A stretch of DNA of 11,378 nucleotides from Candidatus Rokuibacteriota bacterium (GTDB lineage: Bacteria; Methylomirabilota; Methylomirabilia; Rokubacteriales; CSP1-6): positions 1-11,378 of the forward strand of contig JACQCN010000035.1 in the NCBI GenBank assembly GCA_016201575.1, in the 5' to 3' direction. The notes below the pieces were generated by a model that saw only the letters and a list, made by a program, of their open reading frames with translations, searched no databases and was not told where the DNA came from. Positions 1-7,420 of this stretch are shown here, piece after piece. Numbering within the stretch: position 1 is the first letter of the stretch; every line of letters begins with the position of its first letter. A program made the position numbers and the translations under genes.

Positions 1-273
1 ACCCGCCGGCGAGCCCCCCAGCACCCGCGCCGGCAGAGGGACCGAGAGCCCCGCGGCGATGCCGGCGGGCCCGCGGGTCCTGGCGCGGCAGCCGCTCCAG
101 CCGTCCTCGCTCGATACCCCACTCGCTGCGGGCGTCTGGGGCTGCTCGCCGCGCCACCCGCTGGCGAGGTGACGGCTTCCGCGGCCACATCCGGCGCGGC
201 ACCGGCGCGAGTCATCGATTCCTGTCATTCATTGTTCGTGCCCGTCATTCGCGCGCCTCGAGGGGTCGTCCGC
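1..273. other. Unassigned flank with no supportable gene
   Basis: This stretch lies downstream of namZ and reaches the window edge. Several frames stay open because the DNA is so GC-rich, but none shows a recognisable motif. On the minus strand, about 60-1 has a hydrophobic, G/C-ending frame that could belong to a gene running off the left edge; it has no convincing start, so I do not call it. The segment 215-280 holds three spaced copies of a CATTC-type word (near 226, 246 and 274) of unknown meaning. No terminator hairpin with a U-tract is visible after namZ. Confidence 0.4.
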
Positions 274-1443
274 TCATTCGTACATCATGAAGGCGCGGCG
301 GCGGCGGAGGTAGAGGAGGAGGGCGCGCTTCCAGGCGCGCTCGATCGCGAAGAGGTCGTCGCCCCGCTCGATCTGCTGGCGGATCCGGTCGGTGCCGAGC
401 AGGATGTCGATCGGCAGTTTCTCGTGCTCGAACTCGTAGGGCGGTTGCCTCCACTGGAACTGGCCCGGCGCCTGGCGGCGCGCCGTCATGATCTCGGCCA
501 CGCCCGCGAGGAAGGGCTTGAAGCGCTTTGCATCGGTCACGTGGACCTGCACGCCGCCGCACGGCTCGCCCGCCCACTTGTGGAAGGTCGGGATGAAGCG
601 CGCCGGCCGGAAGTGGACGCCCGGCAGCGCCAGCTCGTTGAGCGCGTCGGCGTAGCGATGAGTGTCCAGGTAGGGCGCGCCGATCCACTCGAACGGCCGC
701 GTGGTGCCGCGGCCCTCCGAGAGGTTGGTGCCCTCGATCAGGCAGCCGCCGGGGTAGACCTTCGCGGTGTCGGGCGTCGGCATGTTGGGCGAGGGCGGGA
801 CCCAGGGCAGCCCGGTGTCCTCCCAGAGCATCCGCCGCTCCCAGCCCCGCATCGTCGACACGGTCAGGTCGCACGTGATGCCGTGCTCGAGGATGAGCCG
901 GCGCGCCAGCTCGCCGATGGTGAAGCCGTGGCGGGCCGGGAGCGGGTAGAGCCCGACGAACGAGGCGAAGGCCGGGTCGGGCAGGTTGCCCTCGACGCGC
1001 TCGCCGCCGAGCGGGTTCGGGCGGTCGAGGACGATCACGCGGACGCCGGCTTTCGCGCACGCCCGCATGGCGAGGGCCAGCGACCACACGAAGGTGTAGT
1101 AGCGGGCCCCCACGTCCTGGAGGTCCACGACGAGGGCGTCGAGCCCGTCCAGCATCTCCGGCGTCGGCGCGCGCCGCTCGCCGTAGAGGCTCCAGACGGG
1201 GAGGCCGGTCACGGGGTCCGTGGTGGTCGCGATCTCCGCGTGGTCCTGCGCGGCGCCCCAGATCCCGTGCTCCGGGGCGAAGAGCCGCACGAGCTTCGCC
1301 CCGCGCACGTCGGCGAGGAGCGGGGCGGCGTGGGCGAGATCGCGGGTGACGGAGGCCTGATGGGCGAGGAGCCCGAAGCGCTTGCCGCGCAGGAACGCCA
1401 GGTGCCGGCCGAGCAGGACCTCCAGCCCCGATTCCACGCGCAT
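274..1443 (-). CDS. namZ: Exo-beta-N-acetylmuramidase NamZ (DUF1343 family)
   Basis: The 389-residue product matches the DUF1343/YbbC family, whose characterised members (NamZ) remove MurNAc from the non-reducing end of peptidoglycan fragments. Visible family blocks are FAPEHGIWG (residues 55-63), VVDLQDVGARYYTF (105-118), VIVLDRPNPLGG (136-147), PSPNMPTPDTAKVYPG (217-232), the EGTNLSEGRGTTRPFEWIGAP block (237-257) and a C-terminal LLGTDRIR (348-355). Full length for the family. The ATG at 1443 gives a start with no signal peptide: the N-terminus is MRVESGLEVLLGR, so the protein reads as cytoplasmic unless a non-ATG upstream start overlapping murQ is used. No good Shine-Dalgarno precedes it. 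The gene is divergent from murQ with only 17 bp between start codons, which ties it to MurNAc recovery. Family assignment is firm; substrate is by homology. Confidence 0.9.
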   Translation of the reverse strand: MRVESGLEVLLGRHLAFLRGKRFGLLAHQASVTRDLAHAAPLLADVRGAKLVRLFAPEHGIWGAAQDHAEIATTTDPVTGLPVWSLYGERRAPTPEMLDGLDALVVDLQDVGARYYTFVWSLALAMRACAKAGVRVIVLDRPNPLGGERVEGNLPDPAFASFVGLYPLPARHGFTIGELARRLILEHGITCDLTVSTMRGWERRMLWEDTGLPWVPPSPNMPTPDTAKVYPGGCLIEGTNLSEGRGTTRPFEWIGAPYLDTHRYADALNELALPGVHFRPARFIPTFHKWAGEPCGGVQVHVTDAKRFKPFLAGVAEIMTARRQAPGQFQWRQPPYEFEHEKLPIDILLGTDRIRQQIERGDDLFAIERAWKRALLLYLRRRRAFMMYE

Positions 1444-1475
1444 TCCGAGCGCATAGTAATATGGCCGGCGGCATG
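1444..1475. promoter_or_regulatory. Putative overlapping divergent promoter of namZ and murQ
   Basis: An AT-rich island, TAGTAATAT at about 1454-1462, stands out in very GC-rich DNA exactly between the two divergent start codons. It can be read as a -10-like element on either strand (4 of 6 matches to TATAAT for TAATAT on plus and TACTAT on minus). If used this way, transcripts would be leaderless or nearly so, which would suit the absence of clear Shine-Dalgarno sites for both genes. It would also favour a murQ start at the second ATG (1473). This is inference; no -35 box is convincing. Confidence 0.3.
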
Positions 1476-2381
1476 GCGGGGCGGATTCGCTACGAGCGGT
1501 TGCCGACGGAGGGCGCGAATCCCGCCAGCCGCGACCTCGACCGCCTCTCGCCGCTCCAGATCGCGCGCCTGATGAACCGCGAGGACCGCCGCGCGGTGGC
1601 GGCGGTCGGCCGCGTCGCCCGCGACATCGCCGCGGCCGTCACGCTGATCGTGGACGCCCTCGGCCGCGGCGGTCGGCTCGTCTTCGTGGGCGCCGGCACG
1701 AGCGGTCGCCTCGGCGTCCTCGAGGCCGCCGAGTGCCCGCCTACCTTCAACACGCCGCGCGCGCTTGTCCAGGCCGTGATGGCGGGCGGCTGCGGGTCCG
1801 TCTTCCGCTCGCGCGAGGGCGCCGAGGACAACGCGCGCGACGCCGTCCGGCGGCTCCGCGGCACGGCCCGGCGCGGCGACGTGGTGGTCGGCGTCTCCGC
1901 GAGCGGGGTCACGCCGTTCGTGCGCGCCGCGCTCGGCGAGGCGCGGAAGCGCGGGGCCCGCACGGTGCTCGTCGCCTGCAACGCCTCGGCGTCGCTCCGG
2001 GGCGCTGCCGACTTGGTGATCGCGCCGTCGCCGGGGCCCGAGGTGCTGGCCGGCTCGACGCGCCTCAAGGCGGGCACGGCGACCAAGCTCGTCCTCAACA
2101 CGCTCACGACCGCCAGCATGGCGCGGCTCGGCAAGGTCTACGGCAACCGGATGGTCGATCTCCAGCCGCGGTCGCGGAAGCTGCGGGAGCGGGCGATCCG
2201 GCTGGTGGCCGAGATCGCGGGCGTCCCGCCCGCGCGGGCCGCCCGCGCGCTCACGGCTGCGGGCAACGTGAGGCTTGCAGCAGTAGTGGCGCGCTACGAG
2301 GTGAGCCGGCGTGCGGCCGCGCGACACCTCAAAGCGAGCGGTCGTGACCTGCGGGTGGCTCTGCGCCGCGCTCCACGTTAG
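1461..2381 (+). CDS. murQ: N-acetylmuramic acid 6-phosphate etherase MurQ
   Basis: MurQ cleaves the lactyl ether of MurNAc-6-phosphate to give GlcNAc-6-phosphate and D-lactate in cytoplasmic cell-wall recycling. The 306-residue product has the SIS-fold family signatures in order: TEGANPAS (16-23), VFVGAGTSGRLG (74-85), EAAECPPTF (88-96), SREGAED (117-123), DVVVGVSASGVTPFV (140-154), the sugar-phosphate block STRLKAGTATKLVLN (199-213) and GKVYGNRMVDL (224-234). The two acidic residues aligned with the E. coli catalytic pair, E91 and E119, are both present. Length is normal for the family. Start is the ATG at 1461; a second ATG at 1473 (M5) is equally compatible with family N-termini. The divergent neighbour namZ supplies MurNAc; the MurNAc kinase that should link them is not in the window. 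Confidence 0.95.
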   Translation: MAGGMAGRIRYERLPTEGANPASRDLDRLSPLQIARLMNREDRRAVAAVGRVARDIAAAVTLIVDALGRGGRLVFVGAGTSGRLGVLEAAECPPTFNTPRALVQAVMAGGCGSVFRSREGAEDNARDAVRRLRGTARRGDVVVGVSASGVTPFVRAALGEARKRGARTVLVACNASASLRGAADLVIAPSPGPEVLAGSTRLKAGTATKLVLNTLTTASMARLGKVYGNRMVDLQPRSRKLRERAIRLVAEIAGVPPARAARALTAAGNVRLAAVVARYEVSRRAAARHLKASGRDLRVALRRAPR

Positions 2382-2387
2382 ACTCCG

Positions 2388-2516
2388 CTACTTTACGACT
2401 TTCAGCTTTGTCCCCCGCCTTGACTTGCCGGACCACTTGGGTCCGCCGCCTATTCTCCTCTTTCGATCGTCGCTCGGACGGCCCCAACTGGCTCGCTGCC
2501 GCACGCTCTTTGCCAT
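2388..2516 (-). CDS. Small very basic protein, 42 aa, not recognised
   Basis: A short frame runs from ATG at 2516 to TAG at 2388-2390. It encodes 42 residues beginning MAKSVRQRASWGRP and ending GTKLKVVK. I count 7 Lys and 8 Arg against 2 Asp and no Glu, with two Trp and a glycine-rich middle (GGGPKW, 23-28). It has no transmembrane segment or signal peptide. Support for translation is a near-perfect Shine-Dalgarno, AAGGAGG, 8 nt before the ATG, the best ribosome site in the window. Third positions are G/C in roughly two-thirds of codons, well below the neighbouring genes, so it differs in codon style. It lies 76 bp downstream of the broken dehydratase gene on the same strand and convergent to murQ. 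The composition suggests RNA, ribosome or DNA binding, but I do not recognise a family and claim no function. Confidence 0.6.
   Translation of the reverse strand: MAKSVRQRASWGRPSDDRKRRIGGGPKWSGKSRRGTKLKVVK
2429..2445 (+). terminator. Possible terminator hairpin after murQ
   Basis: CGGACC and GGTCCG form a 6-bp perfect stem with the 5-nt loop ACTTG, 47 nt after the murQ stop. It is followed on the plus strand by a pyrimidine-rich stretch (CTATTCTCCTCTTTC) and not by a true U-tract. It lies inside the small minus-strand gene, so it may simply be coding sequence. A weak call. Confidence 0.25.
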
Positions 2517-2592
2517 GTCCTCTCCCTCCTTCGGAGCAGCGTTCCGCCTCTATGGCCCTTCCCGAAGCTTCAACCTCGACGCGACCGCCCGC

Positions 2593-4196
2593 TCAGGAGT
2601 GGGAGGGGCCCGCCGAGTCCTCGAAGCGCGTGGGGGTCTTGCCGCGCAGGAAGTCGAAGTCGACGCCCTCGTTGGCCTGCAGCACGTGGTCGAGGAAGAG
2701 CTTGCCGTAGCCGCGCGCGTAGTGGGGCTCGCGGGGCGTCCAGGCCGCCCGCCGCCGCGCCAGCTCCGCGTCGCTCACGCGCAGGGTGAGCGTCCGGCGC
2801 GGCACGTCCAGCTCGATCTCGTCGCCGTCCCGCACGAGATCGGCGCGGCGCCCCACTCGGGCATGCCGGGCGCGCCCTTCGGGCCGACACGCTTGAGCAC
2901 GAGCACGCTCGTCTCGTCCACCGGGAGGCTCGGGTCGTCGATGCGCGCGTGCAGGTCCGCGTGATCCTCGAACACCACCGCCTTGCCCCGGTGGGTGAGC
3001 AGGTGCGGCGAGGCGGCGGACTGCTTGAGGACGGCGCCGTCGGGGCAGAGGTTGCCGGTGAGGATCACGAGGCCGCCTTCCCTGGAGATCGGCACCTCGA
3101 TCGACCGGATCACGTCCTCGTTCCAGCAGGCGGCGTTCCGCACGTTCTCGGCGATCGTCTTGCCCGTCACCGTGGCGGCCTGCCCGTGGAGCAGCGGGAG
3201 CAGGCTCCGCATCACCGCCGGGATGCCGCCTGCGTAGAAGAAATCCTCCATCAGGTACTTGCCCGAGGGGCGCACGTTGAGCAGGAAGGGCGTGGTCCGG
3301 CTGAGCTCGTCGAAGCGCGCCAGCGGGAGCGGGACGCCGGCCCGTCCGGCGAGCGCGACCAGGTGGATGATCGCGTTGGTGCTGCCGCCGATGGCCATCT
3401 CCACGCGGATCGCGTTGTCGAAGGCCTCGGCCGTGAGCACCTGGGAGGGCCGGGGCCCGCCGGCCAGCGCCATCTCGACGGCCCGGCGGCCGCTCAGCTC
3501 GGCGAGGGCGTAGCGGCGCGCGTCGACGGCGGGGATGGCCGCGTTGCCGGTGAGGGTCATGCCGAGCGCCTCCGCCATCGACGCCATCGTGGAGGCGGTC
3601 CCCATCACCATGCAGTGGCCGGACGAGCGGCTCATGCACGACTCGGCCTCGCAGAACTCCTCCTCGGTGAGCCGACCCGCGCGCCGCTCGGTCCACAGGC
3701 GCCAGAGGTCGGTGCCCGAGCCCAGCTCTTCCTCGCGCCACCGCCCGTTGAGCATCGGCCCGCCCGTGAGCATGATGGCGGGGACGTCGGCGGAGGCCGC
3801 GCCCATGAGCATGGCGGGCGTGGTCTTGTCGCAGCCGGAGAGCAGCACGACCGCGTCCAGGGGATAGGCGCGGATGCACTCCTCGACGTCCATGGCCATG
3901 AGATTCCGGAAGAGCATCGCCGTGGGCTTCATCAGGACCTCGCCCAGCGAGATCGTGGGGAACTCCATGGGGAACCCGCCCGCGCTCCACACGCCGCGCT
4001 TCACGGCGTCGGCCACCTGCCGCAGGTGCGCGTTGCAGGTGGTCAGCTCCGACCAGGAGTTGGCGATGCCGATGACCGGCCGGCCGTCGAACACCACGTC
4101 GGAGAAGCCCTCGCTCTTGGTCCACGAGCGGTGAGCGAACCCGTCCAGGTCCTGCCGGCCGAACCAGTTGCGGCTGCGGAGTGGCTGTGCTGTCAT
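2593..4196 (-). pseudogene. IlvD/Edd-family sugar-acid dehydratase, broken by internal deletion and frameshift
   Basis: The protein resembles the pentonate/L-arabinonate dehydratase branch of the IlvD/Edd family, [2Fe-2S] enzymes that turn sugar acids into 2-keto-3-deoxy acids. From ATG at 4196 (AGG 8 nt upstream; N-terminus MTAQPLRSRNWFGR) 453 residues read normally. The three cluster cysteines are C54 (TTCNAHL), C122 (SGCDKTTP, with K124 as the probable carbamylated metal ligand) and C195 (SSGHCMVMGTAS). After GPKGAPGMPEWGAAPI, near 2838, the frame changes. The true C-terminus resumes at LVRDGDEIELDVP in another frame and continues 81 residues to TGA at 2593. About 46 residues normally between these blocks are missing, including the family motif (V)RISDARMSGT, whose serine is the catalytic base. 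The gene as written should be inactive. It is divergent from an SDR with a 52-bp spacer. The family call is firm, the substrate is not, and the lesion may be real or an assembly error. Confidence 0.88.
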
Positions 4197-4248
4197 GGGG
4201 AGCCTCATGTGGACAGGGGCAAAAGATACCATACGCGAGGGAGGAGCT
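4197..4248. promoter_or_regulatory. Divergent promoter region between dehydratase and SDR genes
   Basis: The 52-bp spacer separates two divergent starts and must carry both promoters or part of them. It contains an AT-rich patch, AAAAGATACCATA, at about 4221-4233, in otherwise GC-rich DNA. It also holds a strong plus-strand ribosome site, GAGGGAGGAG (about 4237-4246), just before the SDR ATG. No operator palindrome is clear. Confidence 0.45.
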
Positions 4249-5046
4249 ATGCGGCTCCAGGGGAAGGTTGCGATCGTGACGGGAGGCGGCAGCGGCATAG
4301 GGCGCGGCATCGTGCTGGCGATGGCGCGGGAGGGCGCCGACGTGGCGATCCCGGACATCCAGGTCGTGAACGCCGAGAAGGTCGCGCAGGAGGTCCAGGC
4401 GCTCGGGCGCAAGGCCTTCGCGCTGAAGACCGACGTCACCAGCGCGGCGGACGTGAAGACCATGATCGACCGCACGCGCGACACGCTCGGGAAGATCGAC
4501 ATCCTCGTCAACAACGCGGGGATGGCCTCGCCCCCCGGCATGCCGTTCACCAACAACACCGAGGAGGACTGGGACAGGGTCTACGCCGTCAACGTCAAGT
4601 CCATCTTCCTCACCTGCAAGGCGATCGCGCCCTACCTGCTCGAGCGCAAGGCCGGCCGCATCGTCAATATCGCCTCCATCGCGGGGCCGATCTCGGCCCT
4701 GACCATGCCGCCCTACTCGGTCTCCAAGATGAGCGTGATCACGTTCACCCGCATCGTGGCCAAGGAGCTGGCGCCCCACGGCATCACCGTCAACGCGATC
4801 TGTCCCGGCGTGCTGTGGACGCCGTTCTGGGAGAACCTCGCCGCCCACCTCGCCAAGACCAACCCGGCCTTCGCGGGGATGACGGCACGCCAGGTCTTCG
4901 ACAAGCGGGTCACCGACATCGTGCCGATGAAGCGCGAGCAGCACCCGGAGGACATCGGCTGGACGGCGGTCTTCCTGGCCTCCGAGGAGGCGCGCAACAT
5001 CACCGGCCAGGCCATCAACGTGGACGGCGGCTGCGTGATGCAGTGA
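4249..5046 (+). CDS. SDR-family NAD-dependent oxidoreductase
   Basis: A 265-residue classical short-chain dehydrogenase/reductase of normal length, cytoplasmic. Visible features are the dinucleotide motif TGGGSGIG (11-18), D36 at the end of the second beta strand (favouring NAD over NADP), DV at 62-63, NNAG (88-91), and a catalytic tetrad of N115, S143, Y156 and K160 in a YSVSK block. PG lies at 186-187 and the C-terminal block is ITGQAINVDGG (253-263). The start at 4249 is fixed by GGAGG a few bases upstream. Divergence from a sugar-acid dehydratase suggests it oxidises a sugar, sugar acid or polyol feeding the same route; that is inference, since SDR substrates cannot be read from sequence. 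The TGA stop is one base before an inverted-repeat element. Confidence 0.9.
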   Translation: MRLQGKVAIVTGGGSGIGRGIVLAMAREGADVAIPDIQVVNAEKVAQEVQALGRKAFALKTDVTSAADVKTMIDRTRDTLGKIDILVNNAGMASPPGMPFTNNTEEDWDRVYAVNVKSIFLTCKAIAPYLLERKAGRIVNIASIAGPISALTMPPYSVSKMSVITFTRIVAKELAPHGITVNAICPGVLWTPFWENLAAHLAKTNPAFAGMTARQVFDKRVTDIVPMKREQHPEDIGWTAVFLASEEARNITGQAINVDGGCVMQ

Positions 5047-5047
5047 G

Positions 5048-5238
5048 GCAGGCCGCTGAAAAACACCCGATCAACTCGGGCCTCGCCTCGCCGCGGGCTC
5101 GCAACAGCCTCGCTGACGCGGCTCGGCTCGAACTTCGGTCGTTCGCTCGGTCGCTCCTCCCCGGCAGGCGTTATGTGGCATACGCCTCGGTCGTCGCTCT
5201 CTCGCTGCCTCGCATCTGGGCCGTTTTGAGCGGCCTGC
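5048..5238. repeat. 191-bp MITE-like element with terminal inverted repeats
   Basis: The ends are inverted repeats: GCAGGCCGCTGAAAA at 5048-5062 pairs with 5224-5238 (reverse complement GCAGGCCGCTCAAAA), 14 of 15 identical. Near the centre is a second hairpin at 5166-5187, AGGCGT-T-ATG / CAT-ACGCCT with loop TGG and one bulged base. The interior is rich in CTCG/GCTCG words and has no convincing gene. It starts one base after the SDR stop and ends 35 bp before the acyl-CoA dehydrogenase start. No flanking target-site duplication is evident. The structure fits a non-autonomous mobile or REP-like intergenic repeat; it might also act as a terminator of the SDR transcript. Confidence 0.6.
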
Positions 5239-5258
5239 GGCGCGAGGTCGGCGGCTGG

Positions 5259-5264
5259 TAGAAT
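5259..5264 (+). promoter_or_regulatory. Candidate -10 box of the acyl-CoA dehydrogenase gene
   Basis: TAGAAT matches TATAAT at 5 of 6 positions and lies 9 bases before the ATG at 5274, which would make the transcript leaderless or nearly so. No -35 hexamer is visible at normal spacing; that position falls at the right end of the inverted-repeat element. Suggestive only. Confidence 0.3.
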
Positions 5265-5273
5265 CGGGGCGCC

Positions 5274-6452
5274 ATGGACTTCGACTTCTCTACGCCGGAA
5301 GAGGCGTTTCGCAAGCGCGTGCGGGCCTGGCTCGAGGCCAACGTGCCCGACGACCTGCGCGGGCGCAGCTTCACCGCCACGCGGGCCGACCCCGAGGCCG
5401 TGCAGCGCCTGCGCGGCTGGCAGAAGAAGATGTACGAGGCGGGCTTCGTGGGGATGGACTGGCCCCCCGAGTTCGGCGGCCGCGGCGCCTCCGTCCTCGA
5501 GCAGATCATCCTCTACGAGGAGATGGCGCGGGCGGAGGCCCCGCAGTTCGTCAACCGCGGCGGCGTCTCCATGCTGGGGCCGACGCTGATGGCGCACGGC
5601 ACCCCGGCTCAGCAGAAGCGGTTCCTCCCGGCCATCCTCACCGCCGAGGAGATCTGGTGCCAGGGCTTCTCCGAGCCCAACGCGGGCTCGGACCTCGCCA
5701 ACCTCCAGACCCAGGCGGTCCTGGAGGGCGTCCACGTCGTCGTGCACGGCCAGAAGGTGTGGACGAGTATGGCCCACGTCGCCGACTGGTGCTTCGCCCT
5801 CGTGCGGACGGACCGCGCGGCGCCCAGGCACAAGGGCATCACGTTCCTGCTCGTCGACATGAAGAGCCCGGGCATCACGGTGCGGCCGCTCCGGCAGCTC
5901 ACGGGCGAGGCCGAGTTCAACGAGGTCTTCTTCGACGGGGTCCGCGTGCCGGCCGAGAACGTCGTAGGGCGCGTCAACCAGGGCTGGAGCGTGGCCATCA
6001 CCACGCTCGCCTACGAGCGCGACCTGCTCACGTTCATCCGCCACATCAGCCTGCGGAACGCGCTCCAGCGCCTGGTCGTGCTGGCGAAGCGGACGGGGCG
6101 GGGAACGGACCCCGTGCTCCGGCAGCGGATCGCCGCCCTCGCGATCGGCGAGCAGTGCCTCCGGCTGAACGGCTACCGGAGCCTCACCCGGATCCTCCGC
6201 GGCGGGGCGCCGGGGCCCGAGGGCTCCACGGCGAAGCTCTACTGGAGCCACCTCGACGAGGAGCTGGCGGCGACGGCGTGCGAGGTGATCGGGCTCTACT
6301 CCCAGCTCGCCGAGGGCACGGAGTGGGCCCCCGACGGCGGGCAGTGGGAGTTCTACGAGCTCCTGGCGCGGGCGAGCGGCATCCGGGCCGGCACGTCCGA
6401 GATCCTCCGCAACATCCTGGGCGAGCGGGTACTCGGCCTGCCAAAGGACTGA
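5274..6452 (+). CDS. Acyl-CoA dehydrogenase
   Basis: A 392-residue FAD-dependent acyl-CoA dehydrogenase that would introduce the alpha,beta double bond in an acyl-CoA and pass electrons to an electron-transfer flavoprotein. The three domains are visible: helical N-domain (1-125), beta middle domain with the flavin/substrate blocks CQGFSEPNAGSDLA (129-142) and GQKVWTS (159-165), and C-terminal helical domain ending GTSEILRNILGERVLGLP (373-390). The MCAD-type catalytic glutamate just before the GTSEI block is replaced by A372. An alternative glutamate sits in AYERD (E248), the position used by isovaleryl-CoA and long-chain dehydrogenases, so activity is plausible. Length is normal. The next gene is a crotonase-fold protein, supporting an acyl-CoA degradation unit. 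The last 39 bp are repeated 152 bp downstream. Substrate is not predictable. Confidence 0.92.
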   Translation: MDFDFSTPEEAFRKRVRAWLEANVPDDLRGRSFTATRADPEAVQRLRGWQKKMYEAGFVGMDWPPEFGGRGASVLEQIILYEEMARAEAPQFVNRGGVSMLGPTLMAHGTPAQQKRFLPAILTAEEIWCQGFSEPNAGSDLANLQTQAVLEGVHVVVHGQKVWTSMAHVADWCFALVRTDRAAPRHKGITFLLVDMKSPGITVRPLRQLTGEAEFNEVFFDGVRVPAENVVGRVNQGWSVAITTLAYERDLLTFIRHISLRNALQRLVVLAKRTGRGTDPVLRQRIAALAIGEQCLRLNGYRSLTRILRGGAPGPEGSTAKLYWSHLDEELAATACEVIGLYSQLAEGTEWAPDGGQWEFYELLARASGIRAGTSEILRNILGERVLGLPKD

Positions 6453-6496
6453 GCGTGGCCAGCGACGTGCTCTCACCCATCGCAGCGGCGTTTCGA

Positions 6497-6515
6497 GCGC
6501 CGGCGGTGCCGGCGC
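6497..6515. repeat. Perfect hairpin GCGCCGGC/GCCGGCGC
   Basis: An 8-bp perfect inverted repeat with a GGT loop lies inside the 113-bp spacer between the two copies of the dehydrogenase tail. There is no U-tract after it. Together with the stronger hairpin downstream it suggests a palindromic intergenic repeat unit. Confidence 0.55.
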
Positions 6516-6533
6516 GGTCCGGCGGGGGGAGGT

Positions 6534-6561
6534 TCGGAAGGGGGGCACAGCCCCCCTCCGA
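6534..6561. repeat. Strong 12-bp hairpin with G6/C6 core
   Basis: TCGGA, a bulged A, GGGGGGC, loop ACA, GCCCCCC, TCCGA form a 12-bp stem with one bulge, the strongest hairpin in the window. It lies between the dehydrogenase and crotonase genes and could stop or attenuate transcription, but lacks a U-tract on either strand. It ends five bases before the second copy of the dehydrogenase tail. Confidence 0.6.
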
Positions 6562-6606
6562 GTCGATCCTGGGCGAGCGGGTGCTCGGCCTGCCAAAGGA
6601 CTGACG

Positions 6607-7404
<798 letters not shown>

Positions 7405-7420
7405 GCGCGCGGCCCGGCCG

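Larger units (their letters stand above)
6414..6604 (+). repeat. 39-bp direct repeat of the dehydrogenase 3' end, period 152 bp
   Basis: The sequence at 6414-6452, covering the last 12 codons and stop of the acyl-CoA dehydrogenase gene (ILGERVLGLPKD), recurs at 6566-6604 with a single mismatch (A to G at a third codon position). The second copy is in frame with a GTG at 6455, giving a 49-codon open frame that I regard as debris rather than a gene. The second copy carries AAAGGA six bases before the ATG at 6607, so it now supplies the ribosome site of the downstream crotonase gene. It could be the tail of a once complete second dehydrogenase gene or a duplication made when the spacer element inserted. 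Confidence 0.85.

Noticed and set aside
1..172. Possible end or start of a gene at the left edge, on either strand
   Set aside because: Open frames exist but none has a recognisable motif or a credible start; too short to judge.
169..1572. Plus-strand open frame opposite namZ
   Set aside because: The minus-strand frame carries all DUF1343 motifs, while the plus frame has only low-complexity shadow composition.
2408..2460. TTGACT near 2420 as a plus-strand -35 box with TATTCT downstream
   Set aside because: Spacing between the two hexamers is about 25 bp, too long, and no plus-strand gene begins downstream.
2949..5261. Very long plus-strand open frame across the dehydratase gene and into the SDR region
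   Set aside because: It is antisense to the dehydratase and then out of frame with the SDR gene. Its composition is the Arg/Gly/His-rich noise typical of shadow frames in GC-rich DNA, and both underlying genes have strong family motifs.
6455..6604. 49-codon open frame from GTG ending in the duplicated dehydrogenase tail
   Set aside because: The frame runs through two hairpins and ends in copied sequence. It has no ribosome site and is best read as repeat debris.
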